From Amorphophallus konjac (taxonomy: Eukaryota; Streptophyta; Magnoliopsida; Alismatales; Araceae): DNA of 64,000 bases. The notes under the pieces were generated by a model. That model was not told where the DNA came from. It was given only the letters and a program-made list of their open reading frames with translations, and made no database searches. Made by a program: the position numbers and the translations under genes. The DNA is taken from assembly GCA_022559845.1 (NCBI GenBank), contig CM040118.1:445158053-445222052 (forward strand). The letters are read 5' to 3'. This document shows positions 10,021 to 22,890 of this stretch, in pieces (within the stretch, counting starts at the first letter, position 1; each line of letters starts with the position of its first letter).

Positions 10021-11720
10021 TTGCTTGTGCATGAATATCTTGCAGCCATGCATAACATGTGGTACCTTGATAGCGACTGTTCAAGACACATGACAGGAGA
10101 CAAAACAAAATTTTGTCTCTTGGAGGAAAAGGAAGGAGGACACGTCACATTTGGAGGGAACAACAAAGGAAGAATCATTGGAACAGGTAATGTAGGTAAG
10201 AACCTCTCCAACTCCATTGGAAATGTGCTGTTAGTTGAAGGTTTAAAGTACAATTTGCTCAGCATAAGTCAATTGTATGATAAATGTCATAAAGTGTTGT
10301 TTGACTCTCATGAATGTAGAATCCTTGAACCAAAATCTGACAAGGTAAATTTTTTTGGAAAAAGGGTCAACAATGTTTACATGATTGACTTAGATGATCC
10401 TACTCACATAAATCTTTATCTTGTTGCACCAAAATCTGAGTTTGCATGGTTATGGCATCGTAGACTAGGACATGCTAGCTATAATGTCTTACATAAACGG
10501 TTAAAGCATTCAATGGTGAAAGGGTTGCCTGAAATATCTTTTAAACAAGAAAATAAATTGTGTGATGCATGTGTCCTAGGTAAACAAACAAGAAAATCCT
10601 TCAAGGCTAGATCTGCAAACATGTCATCTAAACCACTTGAGCTGATTCATATGGATTTATTTGGTCCAACCAGAACTGCTAGTTTAAGTGGTAGAAAATA
10701 TGGATATGTCTTGGTGGATGATTACTCTAGGTTCACATGGGTTTTCTTTCTCACACATAAAAATGATGCTTTTGATGAGTTTCAGGCACTCTATATGAAG
10801 ATAAAGTAAAACAGTGAGTTTAAGATTTCCAACATTCAATCTGATCATGGTGGTGAATTTGAAAATGCTGACTTCTATAATCTTTGCAGGGCTGAAGGCA
10901 TTTCACATCGATTTTCTTCACCAAGAACGCCAGAGCAAAATGGTGTAGTTGAAAGAAGGAACCGAATGCTCATAGAGATGGCAAGAACAATGCTTGCCGA
11001 ACGGCAACTTCCAAGGAAATTTTGGACTGAGGTTGTAAACTCGGCATGTTACATTATCAACCGCTCTATGGTAAGGCCACACATAAAAAAGACTCCTTCT
11101 GAGTTGCTGAAAGGTAAAAAACCCTCTCCCTCACATATGAAAGTGTTCGGGTCAAAATACTTTATCCAAAATAATGACAAAAGAGACTTAGATAAATTCG
11201 AGCCCAAGAGCGATGAAGGTATATTCCTTAGATATTCTGATAGATCTAGGGCTTATAGAATTTATAACATTAAGAGTCAAACTGTGGAAGAATCACCCCA
11301 TGTCACTTTTGATGAATATCATGATGATTCTAACAATGATAACTCTTGCAGGAAAAATGATGAAGACGGGGAATTCCTAAGCATGAAGGAAAAGAGTAAT
11401 TCTCCACAAGAAGAAATAAAAGTAGATGGTGACCTAGCTGAATCAAGCAATGCAAGGGATCAAGCTCCAGTAGAAGGTAATGATACTACAGACATTAGAA
11501 TTCTTAAGGATCATCCTTTAGAAAATGTCATTGGAAGCTTGAATGACCCACGTAAAATCAGGTCTCACTTTAGAATTGTGAAAGAATTAGATCAACTTGC
11601 TCTTGTCTCCCAGATTGAACACAAGAATGTTGATGAGGCATTAAAAGATGAAAACTGGATAAATTCAATGCAAGAGGAGTTAAACCAGTTTGAAAGAAAC
11701 AAAGTTTGGCATCTTACGTC
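10021..11720 (+). pseudogene. Copia pol (element F): protease and integrase, truncated before RT
   Basis: Protease is marked by MWYLDSDCSRHMTGD; the catalytic D-S-G triad reads D-S-D, a likely inactivating change. Integrase follows: HHCC finger (LWHRRLGHAS ... LCDACVLGKQ), first Asp in HMDLFGP and conserved LVDDYSRFTW. A stop lies at about 10807, then come the second Asp in SDHGGEFEN and Glu in PEQNGVVERRN, and the C-terminal VFGSKYF region. The frame reaches the first RT residues (ENWINSMQEELNQFERNKVWHL) and stops matching at about 11720, where minus-strand Ty3 gag begins. RT and RNase H are absent. Confidence 0.88.
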
Positions 11721-12663
11721 CACCACCGGAAGATTGTTCTTTCATAAGGGGGCAATCCGACAAGCGGTGCTCCCGACTGCAACATCCTAAACAAGCGTCG
11801 AGACGCTTCTAGCACTCTTCGGCCGAATGACCAAACTTCTCGTAAAACGTGCAAGCCGCCATGACTTACTTTTCTTCTTCTTTGACCTTCTTGTTCTTGT
11901 GGTAGCCACTACCACTCCCGTTCCGGGATCTCTTCTTGCTATCATGGGATTTGTAAGGTTCCGTAATACTAAACTTTCCCTTCTTTTCATGCCAATCAGA
12001 CCTTCGGCTCGGCTCCTCTCCTTTTCCCTTAAGTTTCTCGACCTTCTCCAAGGTCCTTTCGCATAGATGTGTCTGTTGGACCATCTCCGCATATGTACGG
12101 ATATTCTCAGTCTCTAGTTGTTGAATAAAGTCGGGCTTCAAACCATCCATAAATCGGTTGGCTTTCAATAAGTCAGTACTAATCAGATGAGGAGCATAAG
12201 GTGCTAGCCTAGAAAATTGGTGTTCATACTCCGCTACTATCATCATGCCTTGACGTAACGTAGCAAATTCTATAGCTTTCCTCTCCTTAACATGTTCGGA
12301 GAAGTACTTTGCCCGGAAGAGTGTAAGGAACCCCTCCCAAGTGTGTGGTGCATCTTGAGGCGGTGTCGGAACAGATTTCCACCATGTACGGGCATCTTTA
12401 TTGAGTTGGAACGTGGCAAGACGAACCTTTTCTTGGTCGACACATTGCATGACCTCGAATATACGGTTCATTTCATCGATCCAATTTAAAGCCTCATCAG
12501 GATTAGAAGATCTTGAGAACCGCAGAGGATTTAAGCTCCGAAAATTACGGTGTAGGTCTCCAGCTCTTGCCCCTGCGTCAGCTTGTGCCATATTCTGTAA
12601 TGCTTGGGTGAGACCTGTAACCGTCTGCTGCATACCGTTCCAGTCAACACGATGAGCCATCAT
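11720..12663 (-). pseudogene. Tekay-like gag (right copy) joined to copia pol
   Basis: From 12663 (MMAHRVDWNGMQ) the minus strand is open for 265 codons: the same Ty3 gag core as the left copy, then a KKNKKVKEEEK-type tail. After a TAA at 11866 the frame continues with CTFYEKFGHSAEEC and CLGCCSREHRLSDC, two zinc-knuckle-like motifs of gag. The left copy keeps a sense codon at the TAA site, so the stop is specific to this copy. The 5' end is followed by the same leader as at 5953-6442. The left end is an abrupt junction with copia pol. Confidence 0.82.
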
Positions 12664-13167
12664 AAGAATGAGGTACCTGAGAAGAGTAATGAATTTTGTT
12701 AATTCTAATCGAATGAGGGAGGTTAATCTCAGAAATAATTATAATTACTATCTCATCCCAAGTTCTACCCAATTCCGCTCACAGGTTGGGAGTTTCTTTC
12801 CTAGTTTCATAGGTGTGGGTCCTTAAACCTTGGACTTAGCCTATGACATGACTTCTGTTGTGCCCCTGTGGTCATTTGAATCATTTGATATTCATGGTTT
12901 TGATAATGGTTGAACACTATAAGTCATTGATACTTTCCACTCTCATATGACTGAAATACTTGATTTCTTTCATGACAGATAAGCCAAGGAATGGAGTGGA
13001 GATGGCAAAAGTGAAAGCTCCATGATTGCGCCCTCGCACGCGGATCGACCTGTGCGGTCAGGTCGCGGGGGTCGCGAGGGTCAAGGGGGCAGCGCCCCTT
13101 GCAGGGGTTTCCGGGGGCGGAGCCCCCGGAACAAAAATTTGATTATAGGAGCGATATACCTTTAATC
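12664..13167 (-). other. Leader of right gag copy, with GC-rich palindromes
   Basis: Duplicate of 5953-6442. It carries GGGGCAGCGCCCC (about 13086-13098) and CCGGGGGCGGAGCCCCCGG (13111-13129), the latter a 19-base stem-loop. No gene is seen. Confidence 0.6.
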
Positions 13168-14526
13168 TGTTAACTTCAAGAGTCCAAGACTCAGTAGAAA
13201 TCCTCAAGATTCTGCCAAGTTTGATGCCACAGACGTGAATGAGCTGCTAAAGGGGTTAACGGACTGAACCGGGCAAACCCAGGTTTTACCTAACCAGCGG
13301 TCGACCGCCAGCCCAGGGGCAGTCGACCGGAATTCCCAGGGACCGTCTGTATGCAGGTTTCTCAGTGGCGGTCGACCGCCAGCCCAGGGCGGTCGACCGA
13401 AATTTTTAGAACCAAAATTGCTACAGGTTTTCTCAGTAGCGGTCGACCGCCACCTACCTTCGGTTGACCGCTAGCCCCGAGCCATCAATTGCTGACTTTG
13501 TTTTCCACTTCGAGTAGAGCCCCTTTCCTTGTAATTGTTTAATCACAAAGTCACCCAATCTCCCATGGATTGTGGATCTGGTCTGGGGGATGTCCAAGGA
13601 CCATTGAAATGGTATAAAACAAACACATGAGGGGTTAGAAACCCTAATACTTCAAGGGGAACAAGGAGATACCAAGGGAGGCTAGAGGAGGAGATTCACG
13701 GGTACTGTAGCACCTCCGTGAACTGTGCTTCGGGCTAGAGTTCTTCATCCATTCCAAGGTGATTCAAGCTTAGATCTGAAGCAAGCAACCTTCAAGGAAG
13801 CTAGAAGCAATCAAGGTTCTCAAAGGTGATCAAAGCTACATCCAGACACCCTTCATCAACTCAAGGCCATCCAAGCAAGCTCATTTTCAAGGGAGATCAA
13901 ATCTGCATCCTTTATCTTCTTCATCAACTCAAGGTGATCCAAGGAAGATCATTTCACAAGGAAGAAGAAACCATTGAAGCTTCAGATTCAAGCTCCAGCA
14001 ATCTCAGACAAGATCTTTTCTCTTTGAGCATATTCTATATCTTGTTTGAGTGTTTTCATATTTGTTCTCTTTCCATTTCATTCAAACATTTGAAACTAAA
14101 GATCATCCCTACCGGTGGTTAGTAGGAAGACAATCAAAAGTTGTCCGATCTGCAGTGTTGACGTCCCTACCTGTGGTTAGTAGGAAGGCAATCGGAGGTT
14201 TTTCCGATCTGCGGTTCAGTGCGTGGCACTAGTGGAGCCTCACCGGGTTTGGTGAGGGGTGGACGTAGGACTGGGGATTCAGTCCGAACCACCTTAAAAT
14301 CTCGTATGTTGTGGTTTGATTGTGCAGTTGCTTTGTGTTAGATGCATGCTTAGGTTCAATCTCTATATTGCATAATCATCTTGCTAAGCAAATCGTTTTA
14401 TCCTTCGTTTGGCTAGTTATATTTCGCTGCGATTCTCTTCATCCAACTTTAAAGAGGGGTGTTCTGCGAAAAGAGGGGCAGATCTATTCACCCCTCCCCT
14501 CTAGATCCGCTATCCACTACTCAACA
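13168..14526 (+). repeat. Copia element F 3' LTR
   Basis: Same start (TGTTAACTTC) and end (ACTCAACA) as the 5' LTR, 1359 bp. It is preceded by Ty3 leader and gag rather than the copia polypurine tract and RNase H, so it is not in its original context. It is followed 28 bases later by the E primer-binding site. Confidence 0.9.
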
Positions 14527-14554
14527 ACTTCTTCCCTAGGACTTCTAGTCCTAT

Positions 14555-14567
14555 GGCTCTGATCCCA
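14555..14567 (-). promoter_or_regulatory. E primer-binding site, initiator tRNA-Met
   Basis: On the minus strand it reads TGGGATCAGAGCC, one substitution from the canonical TGGTATCAGAGCC. It lies 7 bases after the LTR end at 14575. It shows that E runs leftward. Confidence 0.85.
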
Positions 14568-15697
14568 CTCTAACTGTCACACCCCGAGATTATGTAGCAG
14601 AAACAATCGGGAACGTGAACAGTCGGCTAGTACGCCTCGGGCAAGCAATATAATCAGAGCGCAAGACAATCACACTAAAGTAATTGCACATGTAATTTTT
14701 TTTCAAACTTCACTTTATTGCATAACAATAATATCAAAGTACATAATATCTTTGACTCACTTAACTAGACTCAATAAAAGTAAAGATTACATCATGACTG
14801 GACTAAACACTTGACAACTAAGGCTTCTATCGTTCATATGTCCTTCAATCACTCTCGGACCCGTTACTTGTATAATCCGAATCCGACTCACTTGTACTTC
14901 CTGAAACATTGAGAAAATAGGTAATGAGCACACTTGCCCAGTAGGTATCTTCGTATCAACATGAAGGTAATTTAAGTGATTAGCACTTTAGCTCTAGAGA
15001 ATAAGATAAATCATGCAAATACGACGAGACACATATATAACCAAGTAACAAGATACGATCAAGTACGAGATATGAGAATATGATTTATCAAGCACGAAAG
15101 TAAATTTGGCCTTTTCATGAATAAGAATGTAACAAGAATGTACTAAAAAGTCATGTAACAAGCAAGAAAGTACTCTTCACTTAGTAGCAAGTACTTCATG
15201 AATTTACGTGGATCGTTACTCATGTTCCGTGGATTTTCACTTATTTATAAAGAAAGTACTCCCAGCGCGATACGACGCCAGTAACATCATACCCCATGGT
15301 TTACAGTATGTTTCCGACAATCAGCTGAGGGGACTAGCATAGAGCCCTTGAACACAATCAGTGCTCGAACTGCATCTTCAAGTATAAATCAAGCTACTTC
15401 CACGATTATAACAATAATGCGGCCAATAAGGTATAAGATCAACAATAATTCCATGATAAGGCAACCAAGGCAAGAATGCTTCAATTAAGAATAAGGGATT
15501 TCAAGGATGACTTAAATGGATATCATGCTACGGAAGAAATTCGGCAGCATAATGGTACATTCTTTACGTGCCATACCTTTAATATTGACTTACTTAACGT
15601 AGGTTGAGACTCCAGATAATCCTAAGATCATCTAGGAACTCAAGAAAACCAACCCCAAAGGTCGAACCTTGGGTTAGACTAAATCAGGAACCAAGCG

Positions 15698-15885
15698 GTC
15701 TATTACTGGACTGTTTATCACGCCTGGCGGTCTATTCATGGATCGTTTCCTAGAATAAAGTCATCGATGCAGTAAAACCATATGGAGCTTTAGCGGTCTA
15801 GCAGATGGCCATTTAGTATCCCTTAGCGGTCTAGTGAAGGGTCACTTACAGAAATCAGACGGTCGTCCAGAGGGCCGCTAATGTC
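15698..15885. repeat. Palindrome cluster 1 in the E LTR
   Basis: Five imperfect copies of CGGTC-N8-GACCG-type motifs ('gcggtctattactggactg', 'gcggtctattcatggatcg', 'gcggtctagcagatggcca', 'gcggtctagtgaagggtca', 'cggtcgtccagagggccgc'). The left arms are well kept and the right arms are decayed, with a constant 8-base spacer beginning TA in four of them. Confidence 0.75.
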
Positions 15886-16431
15886 CAAAATACACAAAAT
15901 ATCGATAAGTGCTTTTCTAGACAATGGGTTTTAACGGTACAACCAGCTCGGCGTCCTAGTGGGAATCCCAGGCTCGCGGAGTCTTATGGAGGCCTTGAAA
16001 TAAGATTTCTTAATCCGTTGGAAGGAATATCCAATGAAGAGGTTATCAAGTCCAAGATTGTGTACTTAATGTGCAAAGGTGTAACTAATGACAACATACC
16101 GGGATATGTGCCATGTACTTAAGAAAATGACTCTTAAAAGAGAGATACCATGGCAAAACATCGATTAAACCATGTCTAGTCCATAAATCATATAAATTCA
16201 AGTTAATTACAAAAGCATATGATTTGGTCATGAAAATAACATAAGTGTAAAAATAATTATAAGTGCATAAGAAATCATAAAATCTATTAGAACACTCTGT
16301 TAACATAACTAGCTATATGATAATAGCACTTAAAACAGGAATAAAACTTACTTAACTAGGCTTACCATACATTAATTAGGGCCATTCTACATTAAGTTTC
16401 GGGTTAACTTAAATACAGAAATCAGAAACTC

Positions 16432-16485
16432 AAACGGTCTAGTGGAGGACCGTTTCACTAGGCCAAACGGTCTATCGTGCGACCG
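16432..16485. repeat. Palindrome cluster 2 in the E LTR
   Basis: At 16432-16455 perfect 8-bp arms AAACGGTC and GACCGTTT flank an 8-base loop starting TA. A second copy at about 16465-16485 reads AACGGTC-N8-GACCGCT. Further decayed copies are at about 16496-16512 and, near the TATA box, 17454-17510. Confidence 0.85.
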
Positions 16486-17268
16486 CTAGGGATTCTGGCA
16501 GTCTACAGGAGGACCATTTCTTCCTGTGTTACAAAAAACCTAATAAAATATCAAATCTAAGACATATCATGCCTGGAAATCAACATGTATAAACTCCTAC
16601 AGCATGATAGAATGAGTATAGGCCAACAATATGCGTAGGTTTTTGTAATAAACAAGAAAATTCTCCTTTTAACTTCAATTCGGGCTAAGAATTGTGCATG
16701 GGGAGTATACTAGATGCATAGTTCCTACTAAATCATAAAATTCTCAGTGTACAATGCATGAAATCAACTGAAATCAGAGGACTTTTATCCCTAACGTCAT
16801 GTTTAAGCCTTTCATGAGATAACCTACCTTTGTCTTGGGCTTTAGACTTTGAATTTAAGGCTGGAAGTTAACCCTAATTCTCTGCTCGCCCTGAACCGAA
16901 TTAGCAAATTCACACCCTTGTATCTCCTGACTCTCTCGTCCTAAAGACGTGAAATTTTGAGGGTAGATAGAAGATATAGAGGAAAACAAAAAGTTCTAAA
17001 GTTACTAGCTCTAAATACCTCGTTTAGGGCTTCTATTTCCCTGATCTTTATTGGGCCGTTGCTCAGATTCCTGGGTTATTGGTGTAGGATCAGCAACTTT
17101 GGAAGCCTCTAACTCCTTGTAGACTTGATCTCCTAGAACAAAATTTTGAGGGGAGTTAGACCTAAGTATTGTGAATAAAAGATTCTAAAGAACCTACCTG
17201 AAATAAAACCTCCTTACCTTAGTTCCACGTGAGCCAAATGTAAGGGTCGCGCAAGGTGGTTCTGGGGT

Positions 17269-17278
17269 CTATTTATAG
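17269..17278 (-). promoter_or_regulatory. Putative E LTR TATA box
   Basis: CTATAAATAG on the minus strand, about 500 bp inside the LTR start. The identical decamer is the best TATA candidate in the C LTRs (47589-47598 and 55458-55467). Confidence 0.5.
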
Positions 17279-17774
17279 GCTTTAGCTAGGTTTCATAGAT
17301 TTGAACAAACTTAGAGTCCCAATTAGGTCTTCAATTTGATCCTTAAGCCTTATAGACTTATCCAATTAGTAAATAGCATCGAACCTAGGCGATTTGGATG
17401 CCCAATTTCTAAGCTTTTCACGTTCTCTTCTTTTCACTGAATCTGCAGAGCCTAGCGGTCTAATGCTAGACCATTTTTATGCTATGCAGTCTCGCGATAG
17501 ACCGTTTTCTAACCTGAGCATCGAATTTGAATAGTTTCAAACTCTTCCCCCTATTATCCATTTACTTATCCTATTTATCCACTTAAATTCTGACATTCCA
17601 AAAATTAAGCTTCTAGAATATGGGCCAACTCTTTTGGGCTTGGGTTTTAAGTCCTTTGGGTTCAATTAAATGGGCCTAATCTATTTATTAGTAGAAGGCC
17701 TATACTTAATGAGACTTAATTAATAGTAATTCATTTAAATATAGAAAATTTCTAGAAAATTCTTGGGCGTTACA

Positions 17775-20699
17775 GCTGCCATCCCTATTGTTCTTTTATC
17801 GGCGTCAAGAAGCATGCTTCATAAGTGTGTTTAGTACTGGCCTCCGCCACTTCCTCGGGCAATGCCTGATATAAGGAGATCATGTTGGCTGTAGCTCTCC
17901 TTGGAGGCACTGCATGGGGTTGCGGAGGGTCAACCTTGTACTCCCCCAATTCTATTTCTTCTTTTCTTATCATGCCTTCTAAGACATCTTTGAATATATA
18001 GCAATCTTCAATTGGATGCCCCAACATCTGATGGTAAGGGCAGAATCTTGGACTGTCTCTTCTTTTCAGGTCCTCCGGCCTTCTGGGCTCAGGCAGGGTG
18101 ACCTTGTCATACTGGGTGGCCCAGTCAAAGAGAACTTTAGTCTTCTCCTTTGGGAAAGAGTAGGCTTTCTTCATTTTATCCCTAAGTGAGGGACCCTCCT
18201 TTTTTTCTTCTGTTTTGTCGAGCTGGGGCTCAGCTACCTTCTTGCCTCTATCTCTCTCCTGTTCAAACGCCTTGATGTCAAGGGTGTTTGCTTCCTTAGG
18301 CACTGGGCACTGATCTGTTGCCTTTGCCTTCTGCGTGGTGGCAGTGGTTGATGCGGGGGTGGGCCTTGCCAGAAAAGCTTCGACTTCGGCCACCACACTA
18401 TTCAGTCGGTCAAACGATCGGATTTCCATACCAATCATCTTTTCCAGCACTTCCCTCCTGAGGTTCTACTTGCAAATCTGTACAGTGTCCTCCTGGTGCG
18501 GGGGTCGCTTGCATCTCATTCTGAGGTTCCTCCACCTCTTACTATATTCAAGGGCCGTTTCATCCACCCTTTGCCTTGTTGAGTAAAGTTCAGCCACTGT
18601 GACCTCCCTCTCGGTGACATGAAATCTTTCTCTGAATTTCGTCGGCATGTCTGGCCAGTCGCTGATTGACCCAGCCGAAAGGTTGGATTACCATTCAAAT
18701 GCGAGCCCGGTTAATGAGGACCCAAAAATTTTCAGTAGATATGACTCGTCTGTATCTAGGTCTCCCATGACGATCATGTAGTATGCAATATGCTCTTTCG
18801 GGGACCCCTTCCCGTTGAACTTGTCGAATTTGGGCAGCTTGTTGATCCCCGGGGAGAGCCGCTTAGCTGCATGATGAGGCAGGTATGGTACTCGATAAGC
18901 ATCAAACATGACATAGTCACCTTCATTTCGCTCAGAGACCTTTAATTCAATCAGCCTCTCTACCATCAATCTATTCACAGCGGTTGGATCGACTGGCTCG
19001 GGGTAGAAATGCGATGGATGTAGGTACGGGGTGACCAGGGTGGTTGCCTGCGGTGGAGGTTGCAACAATGGTGGTGCCTGGTTCACTTGAGGCAGTACCG
19101 GTGGCAACAACAGCTAAAGTGGGCACTGCTGGGTGGCTGCTTGGCTGTGCTCTACCGGCTCGGGCAGAGTGTAGATTGGTGGAAAGTCACACGGGTTGAC
19201 AACCCCCTGCGACGATTCACCCTGCATCTCGGGTTGTTTGGAGGCCGAGGTTTGCTTAGTCCTCTCATGCAGCTATTTCTTCAGAAGTTCTATCTCATGC
19301 CGATATTGTTTTAGTAGCATCATCACTGATGGGTCCATAGTTGCTGTGATGATGGTGGCTTCCACTGCTTCCCCTGAAGCGCCTTCAGGCGAGGTGTTCA
19401 GCAAAACCTCATCCTCTTAAGTTGTTATCACATTTGCAGTGAGGGTAGTGACTTCTTCAGACATCAATTGCTTTCCTCTTGCCACCCTCAGCATTTTCCT
19501 CGCGACTTCAGTTCTCCTAGTGTTCGGCTCGGGCCTCTTGGCTAATCGGACCAACTCTTGGGGCTCCTCAGGCAGACACCCGTATCTACTGGCCATCCGA
19601 TCATATTGCAAGCGAAGACTCACATTTCTCTTTTTTATTTGTAGACCCTCCTCCTTATATGGCCGGAGAAGGTCAGTCCTTCAAATATAGAGATTCTTCG
19701 TCTATCCTCTTGCTGGGGAGGGGCATCATCGGCCTCGTAATCCGGGCCGTCTCCATATCCATTATCATCAACAGACGACGTCATTCCTTTTTCTTCTTCT
19801 TTTTTGACTGCCATTCGCAAGTAGTCTTTTTCTTCGGCCGCGGCTACTTGGAGCAGTCGCTGCTGGCCCAATGAGGGGTTGCCTAGACCCCTGAAGTAGT
19901 TTCTGACCATATTGGTCATCTCTTCTTGACCCCGTCCTGGGTGGAGGACCGGGGACAATGGTTGACCTCCTACTGGGGGGATGTAAGGTAGGCGGGATCT
20001 CCCAACAAGTTGATCAAATCTTCTCCCCATTGAAGGGATATTGGATTATCGGGCACAGGACCTGGAGGTAGCACGGCGTGGAGGGTCCACGAACGTCTCT
20101 TCTCTTGTTGGGGCCAAGCCCCTCTCATCCTTTCTCTCCGCCCCAATAGAGTTTGGGTTGTGGCGAACATGCACATTTTGGCGGGCTGGCTGGATCTTCT
20201 TAGGAACCCACGCCTACTTGAATACTTTCATCCTTGGGGCCAACTCTCTTCGACCTTGGTGACCGACTTCTTCTTTCTCGGCCCTTCTTTCGGATAAGGC
20301 CTGGAAGGAGTTGTGGGTTGGCACAGTAGGGACCACCTGATCCGGGATCACTTGGGCGTCGCGTCCGTTCAGGAAAATGCGGACACCACCGATCAGAATA
20401 GATTTGCTGGACACTGACAACCATTTGGTGATGGGAGCAGTAGCTCTTCTTCGGGAGTTCCCCTGGTGGCGACCTCCAGGGTTGTTGCGATAGGCGGGGC
20501 GAGCCCCGTGAGCTACATGGTGTACCATGCAGCTTGCTAATTGGATTCGGCCTGATGGCAGGCCTCTGCAGGTTCGGGTATCGGCTACCTGAGGCTTCTT
20601 GCTGACGTCTTCCCCGGTCATCTTCAGAGCTTCGACCTTCAGCATATCGGTGAAGGCTACCCCCAAGAAATTGGGGAAGCCGACCACTGGTGGGAAGGT
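17775..20699 (-). pseudogene. B1 gag (Tat-like), main part, broken
   Basis: Minus-strand gag of the B family. N-terminal part at 20687-20214 (MVGFPNFLGVAF ..., basic and arginine-rich), then 20030-19635 (MGRRFDQLVGRSR ... DRRRISIFEGLTFSGH). An acidic/threonine-rich linker lies near 19623-19417. The retrotransposon gag core is at about 19110-18466 (FDKFNGKGSPKEHIAYY, GSSLTGLAFEW, FRERFHVTEREVTVAELY). A variant knuckle reads CPYHQMLGHPIEDC at about 18032-17990. Several stops and frameshifts separate these pieces. The left end is cut by element E and the right end by element D. The plus-strand copy B2 has the same order. No pol follows within the window. Confidence 0.82.
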
Positions 20700-22647
20700 T
20701 GATGGGAATCAACACCGAGCACTAATATTTTATTTTTGCATTTGTATCCTTTTGTTTGCATTTATATCCTTGGCTAATTTGGTTTGCAATTGTAAGGCAT
20801 TATAAGCCAAAGGGTTAGTCATTAGAAATCTTTGGGTTTCTTTACAAAAAGGCCTTTGGGTTTCTATATAAAATGCCAATAGGTCTAGAAGGGTCCCCCA
20901 CCCTCTTTCCCATTGGTCCACTTAGGTTCTAGGGCCCATGTGGACTGGTCCAAGGTCAAGGGTGGAACATGGACCATGGGGCAAAGTCCAACTTGGACTA
21001 CCCCTTAGTCAAGGGGGCGCCCCCTCCTTTGTCCTCTCTTGTAATTTTTTAGTTTTCTTTCTTTTGACCACATGGGAGAAGAAAATGATATCCCTTATTT
21101 GCCCCTCCCTAAGCCTAGATCTGAGGGTAGTTTAGGTCTTTTTTCCATTTCTATATAACCCATGTATTTTGTGAATTCCATAGCAATTAATGAAGAAAAG
21201 TCCCATTTGTTGCTCCAAGCCCAAGGGCGCCCCTCTCTCCCTCTCCCCTTGCAGCTATGAAGGTTGCCCTAATCTATGGTGTGAAGCCATATTCTGGGAG
21301 TGATTCCCACCTCTACCATCTCCGCTAGATGCGACTTCCATCCACCGTCGCCCCTGCCGCCTCCGTTCGTGCCGCCGTCGAGCCGCCACAACAACATCTC
21401 CGAGCTGCTGTTTTGAACCACAAAATCCAGAATAGCAACCTGAAAATCTGGTTGGTCCTCCCAATCCGTGTATCTGATGATCTTGAGATTTTGATAGATC
21501 ATCCCCCTTATTGTTAGCTCCTCCCAATTTAAATTTCGTGTCAATCCGCCACCGTTTGCTATTTTTCCCAGTATTTTAGTTACATCCCTAACAGTCTGCC
21601 AATCAGTAGATCTGCGGGATAGTGTCTTGTTCTTTTATTTTTCCCGCCCCCTTAACCATTTCCAAAAAAATTGAGCACGACCCACACATCGCCCCCTATC
21701 CACCATAAAATCCCCAAACTCCAGATTTACCCCTTCCCCGTCGGTCAAAATCCATTTTCAGGCAGGTCCTGTTCGGTCCTGACAGTCTATAATTTCGAGC
21801 CAGAAATAACTACAATCCACATAGTTTTTCATTTTCAATATATTTACTGGATGGACGTGAAATAATTATATGTTGTATCCCTTGGTGTCCTCTATCCAAC
21901 GGCACTGATATCGCCTCGATCCGACACCAGATCTGGGCGGAACAATTCTTTTCACTAGGTCGCGCAAACTTGTTCCGTGAACAGGCCAGCAAAGGCAGCA
22001 GCAAGTTAATTCTTGCAAAATTACTTCAGCGTCGATTCAGCCACCACCGATCTCGAGGAACGAAGAGGAGTCTTCCACCAACGTCCTAGCCAGCCGCCGT
22101 GATCAGAAGGTGACCGGAAGTCGCCGTCCCACAAGCCGAGTTCGGTTGCTGTCCAGCGAGTTGGAACAGTACCGAGTCGGGCCAACAGTCCTCCTCCGGT
22201 CTGAGAGCCCTTCCGGCTTGCTGCCCGAAAACCCGAGACCGCTACTCCTGGGTCCCACTGTAGCCCTTTACCTCCCTGCATGGAGTGGGCATAGAAATTC
22301 ACTTCTGTAATTAATTACATTTACTGTACCGGGAGTTACGGTCTTGGCCGAGGTCATCTTCCCCACGCCCAGAGCGTGGAGGCACATTTTTGCTCCTTCG
22401 TTGATGCATTTGCTTATCTTGTATATTTTGAATGCCGCTGCATGAGTAATTATTAGGATATTAGCTCATTCAAATTTCATCGCCACTGCGAGCGAGTGAG
22501 TGGAGCCCGTCCCGTCACTCGATCCGAGCACGGGAAAAAGCCGATACCCGAGACTCATTGCCGATTTCTGAACCGCGCAGATCCACACGTTTCCCCCACT
22601 TAAGGACGTCCGCGAGCAAGAGTCCCAGGTTCACGTCCCGTGCATCA
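20700..22647 (+). repeat. D 5' LTR
   Basis: 1948 bp. TATA candidates are TATATAAAA near 20861 and TATATAA near 21153. A 12-bp palindrome GGGGGCGCCCCC lies at about 21015-21026 and a shorter relative near 21225. A CCG/GCC-rich transcribed part (21330-21400) resembles a leader coding region but no ORF is convincing. Confidence 0.9.
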
Positions 22648-22650
22648 AAT

Positions 22651-22663
22651 TGGTATCAGAGCT
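22651..22663 (+). promoter_or_regulatory. D primer-binding site, initiator tRNA-Met
   Basis: TGGTATCAGAGCT, 12 of 13 bases matching the usual initiator tRNA-Met PBS, three bases after the LTR. Confidence 0.88.
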
Positions 22664-22890
22664 AAGTCGAGTCTAGGGTAGTCGGTTAGTCGGTCCAAGG
22701 TGTCGCATTGCATTACAATTCCCGGTATATCAAAAGGTGTTCCTGGAATGATAGGTTACGCCTATTGGGAAGGTAGCACACTTGCGTGAGTGTGATCTTC
22801 GGATCAAACCTCCGCCACGTACCGGATACTGGTTGAGTCTAGGTTTGTAGTCGAGTCTGCATTCTAATTTTACATTATTGTTTTAGGGTC

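Larger units (their letters stand above)
14575..17774 (-). repeat. Tekay/Del-like element E 5' LTR
   Basis: 3200 bp, starting TGTAACGCCC at 17774 on the minus strand and ending GGGGTGTGACA at 14575. Length and ends resemble the LTR of Tekay-like G at 58621-61689. The outer flank GCTGC (17775-17779) lies inside B1 gag and is the likely TSD; the partner is out of the window. A TATA-like CTATAAATAG lies at 17269-17278 (minus). Palindromes with a CGGTCTA core are scattered along the LTR. No gene is seen. Confidence 0.85.

Noticed and set aside
6438..14531. A target-site duplication for copia element F
   Set aside because: Flanks taatc and acttc differ at three of five bases; the duplication of the LTR block makes the flanks unreliable.
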